Assembly: GCA_025353765.1 (NCBI GenBank)
Contig: JANXOD010000023.1
Coordinates: 1 to 60,438 of the forward strand
From: Sphingobacteriales bacterium
Lineage (GTDB): Bacteria; Bacteroidota; Bacteroidia; Sphingobacteriales; Sphingobacteriaceae
DNA length: 60,438 bases
Direction: 5' to 3'
Shown: one piece after another, positions 17,559-25,687 of the stretch
Layout: each line of letters begins with the position of its first letter
Numbering within the stretch: position 1 is the stretch's first letter
Translations under genes and position numbers: made by a program
The notes under the pieces: model-generated
The model's input: only the letters and a program-made list of their open reading frames with translations
What the model was told of the DNA's origin: nothing
Database searches by the model: none

Positions 17559-18542
17559 TTATTTGTTGTTATAATAAGTAAAATCTTTGTGCTTTATTTC
17601 GTGCTCGGATAAAGATTTAAAATACTCGTAGGTAATTTTCAAACCTTCAGCTCTATTTACTTTAGGCTCCCAACCTAAAATAGCCTTTGCCTTTATAATA
17701 TCCGGGCGACGTTGTTTGGGATCATCTGTTGGTAATTCATTATAAACTACTTTCTGCTTTGCTCCCGTCAATTTAATGATTTCCTCACAAAATTCTTTTA
17801 TAGTTATCTCATCCGGATTTCCAATGTTCATGGGCTGAACATAATCTGAAAACAACAGACGATAAATTCCTTCAACCAGATCATCTACATAACAAAAAGA
17901 ACGTGTTTGTGAACCATCGCCAAAAATAGTGAGATCTTCTCCACGTAATGCCTGACCAATAAAAGCTGGTAAAACACGGCCATCATTCAAACGCATTCGC
18001 GGACCATAGGTGTTAAAAATTCGTACAATTCTAGTTTCTAATCCGTGAAAAGTATGATAAGCCATTGTTATAGCTTCCTGAAAACGTTTCGCTTCGTCAT
18101 ATACTCCACGCGGGCCAACCGGATTTACATTTCCCCAATATTCTTCGGGCTGCGGATTAACGGTTGGATCGCCATAAACTTCGGAAGTGGAAGCAATAAG
18201 TAAACGAGATTTTTTAGAACGGGCTAAACCAAGCAGGTTATGAATACCTAATGATCCCACTTTTAAGGTTTGGATGGGAATCTTTAAATAATCTATCGGA
18301 CTTGCAGGTGAGGCAAAATGTAAAATATAATCCAGATTGCCAGCTACATACACAAATTTCGAAACATCATGATTGTAAAATTCAAAGTTTTCCAATTTAA
18401 AAAGATGCTCAATATTTCTAAGATCACCCGTAATCAGGTTATCCATCCCAATCACCTGAAAATCTTCTTTTATAAAGCGATCGCACAAATGCGAACCTAA
18501 AAATCCGGCTGCACCGGTAATTAAAATGCGTTTTCGTGCCAT
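17559..18542 (-). CDS. UDP-glucuronate decarboxylase (UDP-xylose synthase)
   Basis: A 327-residue extended SDR enzyme. Seen: G-A-A-G-F-L-G-S-H (7-15), [34 protein letters not shown] (Tyr-x-x-x-Lys), [10 protein letters not shown], and [15 protein letters not shown]. The S-P-A-S-P and Y-D-E-A-K-R-F motifs are diagnostic of UXS. It converts UDP-glucuronate to UDP-xylose. Its gene overlaps by one base the UDP-glucose dehydrogenase that makes its substrate, so the two steps are translationally coupled. Confidence 0.94.
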   Translation of the reverse strand: MARKRILITGAAGFLGSHLCDRFIKEDFQVIGMDNLITGDLRNIEHLFKLENFEFYNHDVSKFVYVAGNLDYILHFASPASPIDYLKIPIQTLKVGSLGIHNLLGLARSKKSRLLIASTSEVYGDPTVNPQPEEYWGNVNPVGPRGVYDEAKRFQEAITMAYHTFHGLETRIVRIFNTYGPRMRLNDGRVLPAFIGQALRGEDLTIFGDGSQTRSFCYVDDLVEGIYRLLFSDYVQPMNIGNPDEITIKEFCEEIIKLTGAKQKVVYNELPTDDPKQRRPDIIKAKAILGWEPKVNRAEGLKITYEYFKSLSEHEIKHKDFTYYNNK

Positions 18543-19861
18543 TATTGACTTATTATTTTCCTGCCAATACTATTATAATAATATCCGCAATCGATCATTT
18601 TTTGCAGATCATATAAATTACGGCCATCGAAAATAACTTTTTGCTTCATTAATTTTTCTATCTGATCAAAATCCGGCGTTCTGAATACGGACCATTCTGT
18701 AACGATCAGCAATGCATCCGCATCCTGCAACGCATCATATTGATTGGCTGCAAAAGTGATTGTATCTCCTAGCAAAGCCTTTACATTATTCATCGCTTCC
18801 GGATCAAATGCGGTAACGATGGCACCATCTTTCAGCAATTCTTCAATGATATATAATGCCGGCGCTTCGCGGATATCGTCTGTTTCGGGTTTAAATGCCA
18901 GGCCCCATAAAGCGAATTTCTTTCCCTTTAAATCGCCTTTATAATATTTGCGCATTTTTTCAACCAATACCTTTTTTTGGATCTCATTCACTTCCATTAC
19001 AGAATTTAGTATTTTAAAATCATATTGGTTTTCTTTGGCGGATTGGGCTAATGCCTGTACATCTTTTGGGAAACAACTTCCTCCATAACCAACACCCGGA
19101 AAAAGGAAACGTTTGCCGATACGTTCATCAGAACCAATTCCACGGCGAACAGCGTCTACATCAGCGCCAACTAATTCGCATAAATTGGCGATTTCATTCA
19201 TGAAGGTAATTTTTGTAGCCAGAAAAGAATTGGCTGCATATTTTGTCAGTTCCGAAGACCGTTCATCCATAAAAATAATCGGATTACCCTGACGAACATA
19301 AGGCCCATATAATTCGGCCATTAATTTTTGTGCCCGTTCGCTTGAAGTTCCAACTACCACTCTGTCTGGTTTCATAAAATCCTCCACGGCAACACCTTCA
19401 CGCAAAAACTCGGGATTAGAAACTACGTCAACCGTTACACCTAAATTCAAATGTTGCCTGAATACTTCTTTTACCTTATCTGCTGTACCTACCGGGACGG
19501 TAGATTTGGTTACTATCACTTTATAATCTGTTATGATTTTAGCAATATCCTTAGCCGCACCTAAAACATAGCTTAAATCAGCTGCTCCATCACCATTAGG
19601 CGGAGTAGGCAAAGCAAGAAAAATAATTTTTGCATCATTTACAGCCTGTTCCAAATTACTGGTAAATTTCAGCCTACGCTGTTCAATATTACGATGAAAT
19701 AATAGATCTAATCCAGGCTCATAAATGGGCAATTGGCCATTAAGCATCATTTTTACTTTTTCTTCATTGATATCAACACAGGTAACCATATTACCAGTTT
19801 CAGCAAGGCAAGTTCCGGTTACTAAACCAACGTACCCGGTGCCAACTACAGCTATTTTCAT
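18542..19861 (-). CDS. ugd: UDP-glucose 6-dehydrogenase
   Basis: A 439-residue enzyme oxidising UDP-glucose to UDP-glucuronate with two NAD+. Seen: [10 protein letters not shown] (7-16), E-P-G-L-D at 49-53, S-T-V-P-V-G-T near 121-127, S-N-P-E-F-L-R-E-G near 148-156, and the catalytic cysteine in [10 protein letters not shown] near 258-267. Length is standard. It heads the leftward cluster ugd, uxs, DUF3137 pair, galE, rmlB, cpsB-like, which together would supply UDP-GlcA, UDP-Xyl, UDP-Gal and a dTDP-deoxysugar precursor. No glycosyltransferase is included in the window. Confidence 0.97.
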   Translation of the reverse strand: MKIAVVGTGYVGLVTGTCLAETGNMVTCVDINEEKVKMMLNGQLPIYEPGLDLLFHRNIEQRRLKFTSNLEQAVNDAKIIFLALPTPPNGDGAADLSYVLGAAKDIAKIITDYKVIVTKSTVPVGTADKVKEVFRQHLNLGVTVDVVSNPEFLREGVAVEDFMKPDRVVVGTSSERAQKLMAELYGPYVRQGNPIIFMDERSSELTKYAANSFLATKITFMNEIANLCELVGADVDAVRRGIGSDERIGKRFLFPGVGYGGSCFPKDVQALAQSAKENQYDFKILNSVMEVNEIQKKVLVEKMRKYYKGDLKGKKFALWGLAFKPETDDIREAPALYIIEELLKDGAIVTAFDPEAMNNVKALLGDTITFAANQYDALQDADALLIVTEWSVFRTPDFDQIEKLMKQKVIFDGRNLYDLQKMIDCGYYYNSIGRKIISQ

Positions 19862-20010
19862 TAGAATAATTTATTTTTAAATGGGAATGAAGCTTCTCGA
19901 GCCATATTTATTTCATTTTTCTGAACAGCGCTCATCGAGGTTTCATTCAGAGAGAAATTCTATTTTAAAAGATTTAATTAACTTCGGCGAAGATAAGAAT
20001 TATATTCAAA

Positions 20011-21318
20011 ATGCTTTTTTTGTACAATTTTGGCATACAACTTTATACTCTGGCAATTCGCCTGGCAGCTTTAAAAAACAAGAAGGCTGCACTTTGGATT
20101 GATGGGAGAAAAGATCTGCTTAAAGGTATTGAAAAAGAGGTGGATCCCAACATACAATATACCTGGTTTCATTTTGCATCGCTTGGTGAATTTGAGCAGG
20201 GAAGACCAGTATTAGAGCAATTAAAATCAAAAGAACCTGAAATTCATATCTTAATTACTTTTTTTTCTCCTTCGGGCTATGAGATTAGAAAAAATTATGA
20301 ATTGGCAGATCATGTTTTTTACCTGCCTGTTGATACTGCAAAAAATGCATCTGAATTTATTCGTCTCATTAATCCTAAGCTGGCAGTCTTCACTAAATAT
20401 GAATACTGGTATCACTATTTTAATGAACTGAATAACCAAAAAGTACCGCTTTATGTGATTTCCGGGATTTTTAGAAAAGAACAAATTTTCTTTAAATGGT
20501 ATGGGACTTTGCATCGTCAAATGCTCGGCTGGGTATCTTACTTTTTTGTTCAAAATGAAGAAAGCAAACTTCTCCTAAATGCCTTGGGAATTAAAAAGGT
20601 AAAAGTTAGCAGAGATACACGGTTTGATAGAGTATCACAAAATGCACAACATTCAAAAGAGCTTACTCCAATAGCTAATTTTTGCAGAACTGATAAAGTT
20701 TTTATTGCCGGAAGTACCTGGCCTGAAGATGAAAAGCTTATTGCTGAACTTACAAAAGAGTACAAAGATTGGAAGTTCATCATCGCACCGCATGAAATTA
20801 CTGAAGCTAAACTGCTTGCTTTAGAAAAATTATTGGATGGAAAATCGATTCGTTATTCAGAATATAGTCGGGAAGAGAAGTCCGGAAGTTCGAAAGAAGA
20901 AAAGTCTGAAAGTTTGGAAGTGGAAAATCAATCTCAATACGCAATACTCAATACGCAATACACAATACTCATTATAGACAATATCGGGATGCTTTCCTCA
21001 CTTTATAAATACGGGCATATAGCATACATTGGTGGAGGTTTTGGAACAGGAATTCATAATACGTTAGAAGCGGCGGCATTTGGAATACCTGTAATTTTTG
21101 GCCCTAATTATCATAAATTTAAAGAGGCCACTGATTTGTTAAAACTTGGAGGAGGATTTTCTGTACAAAAATATATAGAATTGAATGCAGTAATGCAGAA
21201 GTTTCAAGATGATAGATTATGTAATTCTGTCGGTGAGATTGCGGCTAAATATGTGAAGAGCCATCAGGGAGCTACAGAAATTATTCTGAACTATATATTG
21301 AATTCGTCTCCGTGTTAA
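20011..21318 (+). CDS. waaA: 3-deoxy-D-manno-octulosonic acid (Kdo) transferase
   Basis: A 435-residue GT-B glycosyltransferase (GT30) that adds Kdo to the lipid A precursor on the cytoplasmic face of the inner membrane. Seen: hydrophobic N-terminus, F-H-F-A-S-L-G-E-F-E-Q-G-R-P (53-66) with the catalytic Glu, P-V-D-T near 106-109, T-K-Y-E-Y-W near 128-133, G-S-T-W-P-E-D-E (234-241), A-P-H-E-I near 259-263, and G-G-G-F-G-T-G-I-H-N-T-L-E-A-A near 341-355. Between the two halves of the C-domain, residues about 286-319 are a low-complexity insert (E/K/S-rich, then Q/Y/I/L-rich) encoded by repeat DNA. The frame stays open through it. Confidence 0.95.
   Translation: MLFLYNFGIQLYTLAIRLAALKNKKAALWIDGRKDLLKGIEKEVDPNIQYTWFHFASLGEFEQGRPVLEQLKSKEPEIHILITFFSPSGYEIRKNYELADHVFYLPVDTAKNASEFIRLINPKLAVFTKYEYWYHYFNELNNQKVPLYVISGIFRKEQIFFKWYGTLHRQMLGWVSYFFVQNEESKLLLNALGIKKVKVSRDTRFDRVSQNAQHSKELTPIANFCRTDKVFIAGSTWPEDEKLIAELTKEYKDWKFIIAPHEITEAKLLALEKLLDGKSIRYSEYSREEKSGSSKEEKSESLEVENQSQYAILNTQYTILIIDNIGMLSSLYKYGHIAYIGGGFGTGIHNTLEAAAFGIPVIFGPNYHKFKEATDLLKLGGGFSVQKYIELNAVMQKFQDDRLCNSVGEIAAKYVKSHQGATEIILNYILNSSPC
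20877..20975 (+). repeat. Composite low-complexity repeat inside waaA
   Basis: Two blocks lie in frame. The first (20877-20922) is made of degenerate 'aagtccgg/aagtctgaaag' units. The second (20929-20975) is made of degenerate 7-8-bp 'caatacg/caatact' units. Read on the opposite strand they are GTATTGAGTATTG units followed by GACTTTC-type units. This is the same pair in the same relative order as in the intergenic repeat at 38967-39110. They encode the extra residues about 289-319 of WaaA. Confidence 0.6.
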
Positions 21319-21825
21319 TTATTTCTTCGCCCGGTCTTGTGCATCACTAAGTACAGTGCTTATTTCTTTAGCCACTTGTGCTGCAGCATCTCTCAATTTT
21401 AAATTGCCATTATAATCTGCATCAAAGAGTACATGTTTACTTTTATGCTGGTAATTAAATTCGATATAATAATGTGGAGAATTTAAATGGCGGTTAGGGT
21501 TTCCCGCACCGGAAAGTTCATCAGGGAAATTCCAGAAACCTTGTTCTGCCGCTTTACGATGCAAGTACAATAAATCGTCTTTACTAAGTTTAATATTTGT
21601 TTTAATCAGTGAATCACGCTCATTAACATACTGGAAATTGCCTGTTTTGGAATAGTATTGATTAATTAGGCTATCTCCTAAACCATATTTAAACGTAATT
21701 GACTTGAATTCTGAAAATTTATAGGGCGCATTTTTAATCATAATGCTATAATAATACACGCAATACAAAAGAAATGGTGTTACAATACAAATGATTAAAA
21801 ATATTTTTTTACCTCTTTGACTCAT
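21319..21825 (-). CDS. Hypothetical protein with N-terminal membrane anchor
   Basis: A 168-residue protein I do not recognise. One hydrophobic helix is visible near the N-terminus (residues about 8-27, IFLIICIVTPFLLYCVYYYS) preceded by a basic start (M-S-Q-R-G-K-K), so it is probably anchored in the inner membrane with the rest outside the cytoplasm. The body has a helical segment K-L-S-K-D-D-L-L-Y-L-H-R-K-A-A-E-Q-G-F-W-N-F and ends with a lysine-rich tail. It is convergent with waaA (stops abut) and lies just downstream of the symporter gene on the same strand (53 bp gap). Confidence 0.65.
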   Translation of the reverse strand: MSQRGKKIFLIICIVTPFLLYCVYYYSIMIKNAPYKFSEFKSITFKYGLGDSLINQYYSKTGNFQYVNERDSLIKTNIKLSKDDLLYLHRKAAEQGFWNFPDELSGAGNPNRHLNSPHYYIEFNYQHKSKHVLFDADYNGNLKLRDAAAQVAKEISTVLSDAQDRAKK

Positions 21826-21878
21826 AATTCTATTTTAATTGATGAATTAAGTATTTTAATCTTGAACAAAAAATCATT

Positions 21879-23270
21879 CTACCCTTCATTCTTTATTTCT
21901 CCCTCTAGCTCACCTTCCCATTTACTTACGACGGCTGTTGCAATACTATTACCCACTACATTTGTAGCAGAACGACCCATATCTAATAATGGATCTATAC
22001 CGATAAGCAAAGCTAAACCTGCTTCGGGAATATTAAATGTAGCTATGGTTCCGGCTATTACAACCAATGATGCTCTTGGAACACCGGCAATTCCTTTGCT
22101 GGTAAGCATAAGAACCAACAACATGGATATTTGTTGGGTAAACGATAAATGAATGCCATACGATTGAGCAATAAATAAGGATGCAAACGTCATATACATC
22201 ATTGATCCATCTAAATTGAACGAATATCCTAATGGAAGCACAAAACTCACAATTTTATTTTTGCAACCAAAACGTTCTAATTGAAGCATAGTTTTAGGAT
22301 ATGCTGCTTCACTGCTTGCCGTACTAAATGCCAACAAAATAGGTTCTTTCAGGCTGCTTATTAAACGTAAAATCCTCCCTTTCAAGATTAAGAAACCGAT
22401 AAAAATAAGCACCAGCCAAAGTACCAGTAAACCCGAATAAAATTCGCCAATAAAAATTGCATAGGTTGATAAAATGCTTAATCCCTGTTTAGCAACAATT
22501 GCTGTCATTGCACCAAAAACAGCAAAAGGAGCAAAATTCATCACGTAAGAAGTGATCTTTAATATTACATGTGCAAAAGCATCCATCGCTTTTATGACTA
22601 TATGGCCTTTCTCTCCTATTGCTGCTGTAGCAACACCAAAAAATAAGGAGAATACGACAATCTGCAAAATTTCATTTGTAGCCATTGCTTCTGCAAAACT
22701 TTTTGGGAATACATGCGCTATAAAATCCCGTAAGGTTAATGCCGTTTTTTGTATACCGGTGCTTAGATGACTATCCGGCAAAGGTAAATTCATAGCTTCG
22801 CCCGGTTTAAATAAATTGACCAATATCATTCCTAATATTAGTGAAAGTAGGCTGGCACTTAAAAACCAAAGCATCGTTTTTCCCCCAATCCGTCCAACAG
22901 CTTTAATATCCCCTACTTTAGCAACTCCAACTACCAGGGTTGTAAAAACGAGGGGAGCTACAATCATTTTTATTAAACGAAGAAAGATATCACTTAATAG
23001 GGTTAAAGGCTCCAGCTCTTTTTCACGTATAGTATCATTTTCTTTACGGATCTTTAATTGATCGTCACGTTGTACTTTTAAGGCCAGATACTGTGCGCTG
23101 GTTGTATCACTAATGGTAGTAAGCTGAGCAGAAATATTTTTAGCCTGGGTATCAGACTTAATAATTTGTTCATTATATTGATTAATCCATTTATAATTGA
23201 GAAGGTATCCGACCGCAATTCCGAGTATTAGTGCAATGAAAATATATAGAGTTAGTTTACTTTTAGCCAT
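21879..23270 (-). CDS. Dicarboxylate/amino acid:cation symporter (DAACS family)
   Basis: A 463-residue transporter of the GltP/DctA (Glt) family with about eight membrane helices plus hairpin loops. Signatures: S-T-A-S-S-E-A-A-Y-P-K-T-M in HP1 (around residue 322), the conserved TM7 motif as S-F-N-L-D-G-S-M-M-Y in place of the usual N-M-D-G-T, and I-A-G-V-P-R-A-S-L-V-V in HP2. The N-terminal loop after helix 1 is longer than usual, with a charged segment (K-V-Q-R-D-D-Q-L-K-I-R-K-E-N-D-T near 65-80). It imports C4-dicarboxylates or acidic/neutral amino acids using Na+ or H+. The substrate cannot be set from sequence. Confidence 0.92.
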   Translation of the reverse strand: MAKSKLTLYIFIALILGIAVGYLLNYKWINQYNEQIIKSDTQAKNISAQLTTISDTTSAQYLALKVQRDDQLKIRKENDTIREKELEPLTLLSDIFLRLIKMIVAPLVFTTLVVGVAKVGDIKAVGRIGGKTMLWFLSASLLSLILGMILVNLFKPGEAMNLPLPDSHLSTGIQKTALTLRDFIAHVFPKSFAEAMATNEILQIVVFSLFFGVATAAIGEKGHIVIKAMDAFAHVILKITSYVMNFAPFAVFGAMTAIVAKQGLSILSTYAIFIGEFYSGLLVLWLVLIFIGFLILKGRILRLISSLKEPILLAFSTASSEAAYPKTMLQLERFGCKNKIVSFVLPLGYSFNLDGSMMYMTFASLFIAQSYGIHLSFTQQISMLLVLMLTSKGIAGVPRASLVVIAGTIATFNIPEAGLALLIGIDPLLDMGRSATNVVGNSIATAVVSKWEGELEGEIKNEG

Positions 23271-23368
23271 GCGATAAGTTTGAGGTGGGTAAAACTACAA
23301 TAAATTCAATAATTAGATTAGTTTCCTTGGAGAACAGATTATAAATTTTTACAAAACGAAGCTGCGGA

Positions 23369-23896
23369 ATGCAAACTACAACTCTATTGCAACAAAAAAA
23401 AGAATTAGCAAAGCTGGAGAAAAAAGATCTCGTTGATTTATGTATCCGGCTTGCTAAATACAAAAAGGAGAATAAAGAATTACTCAATTATCTCCTTTAT
23501 GATGCTTATGATCCGCTTCAATATGCAGAACAGGTTAAATTTTTTTTAGAAATTGAGTTTAGCGCATTGCAAAAAAATTATTATTACAGCACTAAAAGTT
23601 TAAGAAAAATACTGAGGCAAATCATAAAAAACATAAAATATACGGGCTCAAAACAGGTTGAAATAGAATTGCTCATTTGGTTTTGTACTAACTTTTTGAA
23701 CTTTGCAGATACACGGACATCTCACAAGCCTTTACAAGGCATTTTAACCCGCCAACTGGATAAGATCATTAAACTAATACCCAAATTACACGAAGATCTG
23801 CAATTCGATTATCAAACAGAATTTGATAAATTGATTGCTCATGCAGATAAAAAAGTGAGTTGGTTAAATAAAAGCTCATATATTACATCTTCATAG
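23369..23896 (+). CDS. Hypothetical helical protein
   Basis: A 175-residue, strongly helical, lysine-rich soluble protein that I cannot assign. It begins with a coiled-coil-like segment (K-K-E-L-A-K-L-E-K-K-D-L-V-D-L) followed by K-Y-K-K-E-N-K-E-L-L-N-Y-L-L, a layout seen in small uncharacterised Bacteroidota proteins. No signal peptide, membrane helix or catalytic motif is visible. It is divergent from the symporter gene (98 bp between starts), and the sigma factor gene follows 47 bp after its stop. Confidence 0.65.
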   Translation: MQTTTLLQQKKELAKLEKKDLVDLCIRLAKYKKENKELLNYLLYDAYDPLQYAEQVKFFLEIEFSALQKNYYYSTKSLRKILRQIIKNIKYTGSKQVEIELLIWFCTNFLNFADTRTSHKPLQGILTRQLDKIIKLIPKLHEDLQFDYQTEFDKLIAHADKKVSWLNKSSYITSS

Positions 23897-23943
23897 TGTA
23901 ACAAGTGTTTTCAAATATCATCTAAAACCTGTAAACCATACTG

Positions 23944-24438
23944 GTGAATAAAGAAGTACTCTTCAAAGAAATTTTTCAGGCCAACTCAAAGAAAATATAC
24001 CATTTGTGTTATGGCTATACCGGTGATGATGAATCTGCCAATGATTTGATGCAGGAAACTTTTATGAAGGTTTGGCAAAACCTGGATAAATTTCGCAATC
24101 AGGCTTTAATTTCTACCTGGATATATCGGATTGCCGTAAATACCTGTTTATCTTATTTACGTGTAGAAAAGCGACAGGCCAAGGATGAATTAACGGATAC
24201 GATTATTGAAACTAAAAGCGAAGAAGTATCTGAGAAAAATGAACAAATAGATCAGCTCTATAAATGCATTTCGCATTTAGAAGAAAATGAACGCATTATT
24301 ATTACGATGGTATTAGATGAAGTACCATATCCGGAAATAGCTGAAATCTCGGGTATTTCTGATGGGAATTTAAGAGTGAAGATTCATCGTATTAAACAAA
24401 AACTGACTGAATTATATAACCAGCATGAAAGATTTTGA
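23944..24438 (+). CDS. ECF-type RNA polymerase sigma factor
   Basis: A 164-residue sigma-70 family protein with only regions 2 and 4. Region 2 shows D-D-E-S-A-N-D-L-M-Q-E-T-F-M-K-V-W-Q-N-L (about 27-46) and F-R-N-Q-A-L-I-S-T-W-I-Y-R-I-A-V-N (about 50-66). Region 4 is at about 112-160 with D-E-V-P-Y-P-E-I-A-E-I-S-G-I-S and a K-I-H-R-I-K-Q-K-L recognition-helix end. The start is GTG at 23944. The next gene overlaps by 14 bp and encodes a membrane protein, the typical arrangement of an ECF sigma factor with its anti-sigma factor. Target promoters are unknown. Confidence 0.92.
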   Translation: MNKEVLFKEIFQANSKKIYHLCYGYTGDDESANDLMQETFMKVWQNLDKFRNQALISTWIYRIAVNTCLSYLRVEKRQAKDELTDTIIETKSEEVSEKNEQIDQLYKCISHLEENERIIITMVLDEVPYPEIAEISGISDGNLRVKIHRIKQKLTELYNQHERF

Positions 24439-25036
24439 AGCACTGAAAAATATCTGGCACGACCAGGTAGCACTGCCGAAAGTCAGTCACGAAGATGTAT
24501 TAAAAAAAGTTCGCAAAACTAAACAAGGTCTTGCTGCAAAGCTATTGCGTGAAATGCTGGGTATGGTGGCGGCCACTATTGGGCTAATCTACGTTTGGAT
24601 TAATAACCCGTTCAAATTATGGACTACACACCTGGCGATGATTATTTTTATAGCTTGTTGCCTGTATTATATTTTTGTTCTGATCAGAGATTATCGTAAA
24701 ATAAGTGATAACACCTTGCTTCTTAATAAACCCGAAGAATACATCAACTATCTCAAAAAATACAAACACGACCGTTATATTTTTAACACCCGGAAATATC
24801 GCATATACTCCCTTTTCTTTAGCCTGGGATTTGTATTATATTTTATTGAGGTTTCTTTTCTGGCATCACTTTGGGTAACCATTCTGGGCATTACTTTTAC
24901 AGTAGCCTGGTTGCTGTTTAGTTATTTTATTTTGATGCGAAATTACATCCGTAAAGAAGAAGCCAAACTGGAAGACATGATTGAGAATTTAGAACGCCTG
25001 CATAAACAATTCGAAAATACGGATCAGGAAGAATAG
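24425..25036 (+). CDS. Multi-span membrane protein, probable anti-sigma factor
   Basis: A 203-residue protein overlapping the sigma gene by 14 bp. The N-terminal 40 residues are soluble and helical (F-E-A-L-K-N-I-W-H-D-Q, then a basic stretch). Four membrane helices follow at about 44-60, 68-87, 124-143 and 148-168, and a charged C-terminal helix (K-E-E-A-K-L-E-D-M-I-E-N-L-E-R-L) closes it. No zinc-finger HxxxCxxC anti-sigma motif is present. Overlap with the sigma gene, a cytoplasmic N-domain and membrane location support an anti-sigma role. This rests on context rather than family signature. Confidence 0.72.
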   Translation: MKDFEALKNIWHDQVALPKVSHEDVLKKVRKTKQGLAAKLLREMLGMVAATIGLIYVWINNPFKLWTTHLAMIIFIACCLYYIFVLIRDYRKISDNTLLLNKPEEYINYLKKYKHDRYIFNTRKYRIYSLFFSLGFVLYFIEVSFLASLWVTILGITFTVAWLLFSYFILMRNYIRKEEAKLEDMIENLERLHKQFENTDQEE

Positions 25037-25042
25037 TGTTTA

Positions 25043-25669
25043 TTATTTGTCCTTTTTAGAGGTATCTTTTATTTCCTTGGCACTGATGCTATTATTACCT
25101 AAATGATATTCGATGATTCTCTTTCCTTCCGCTGATTTATTATCTGACTCTGCATCATTAAATATTGGAAACTCCCGCATCAGCTTTCCATCCTTTACGT
25201 AAATAGAATCTTTGCCTTTGTAGCCTTTTTTCATGGAGTCATTTAAATCCGGAAAGTGGATTTGTTGTGAATTACCATCACCACCAAATTCATATACATA
25301 CATATTTACATGAGAATCTTTGCCTTGAGCCTGGATAAAAAGCTCCGGATTTCCATCTGAATCCATATCCATATTCCATACATCTACAATTCTTCCATTT
25401 AATTCTCCTGATGTAGATTTATATTTCAAATGTGTTGAATCTGATCTTAATATGAGATAAGCGCCTGTAGAATCTGAACCTCTTCCCCAACTAAGTACAT
25501 CCAAAGTTAAGCCAGGCTTCACCTCTATAGCTTTATGAAAACGGAAGGGCTCTGTTAACTTTTGTTTATTTACAGACGGAATGTTAGTATATCCCTGCTT
25601 TTTATCATCATTTGAGCATGAACTTATCAGAACTACTGTTAATAGGGAAAATAACTTTATTGTATTCAT
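25043..25669 (-). CDS. Lipoprotein with a calcium-type DxDxDG motif
   Basis: A 208-residue lipoprotein: signal peptide with lipobox L-I-S-S-C-S (Cys near residue 18). A motif M-D-M-D-S-D-G-N-P-E-L-F-I near 98-110 resembles the Ca-binding loop of FG-GAP/VCBS or PliI-like lysozyme inhibitor proteins. The C-terminal tail is lysine-rich (D-T-S-K-K-D-K). The fold resembles small periplasmic PliI-type proteins, but I would not claim inhibitor activity. It lies downstream of the GH20 hexosaminidase gene on the same strand (18 bp gap), so the two probably share a transcript. Confidence 0.7.
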   Translation of the reverse strand: MNTIKLFSLLTVVLISSCSNDDKKQGYTNIPSVNKQKLTEPFRFHKAIEVKPGLTLDVLSWGRGSDSTGAYLILRSDSTHLKYKSTSGELNGRIVDVWNMDMDSDGNPELFIQAQGKDSHVNMYVYEFGGDGNSQQIHFPDLNDSMKKGYKGKDSIYVKDGKLMREFPIFNDAESDNKSAEGKRIIEYHLGNNSISAKEIKDTSKKDK

Positions 25670-25687
25670 ACAAAATCGTTCTCTTAA

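Noticed and set aside
19881-20102. 73-residue open frame before waaA
   Set aside because: It overlaps the waaA start in another frame, has no recognisable features, and looks like a chance frame.
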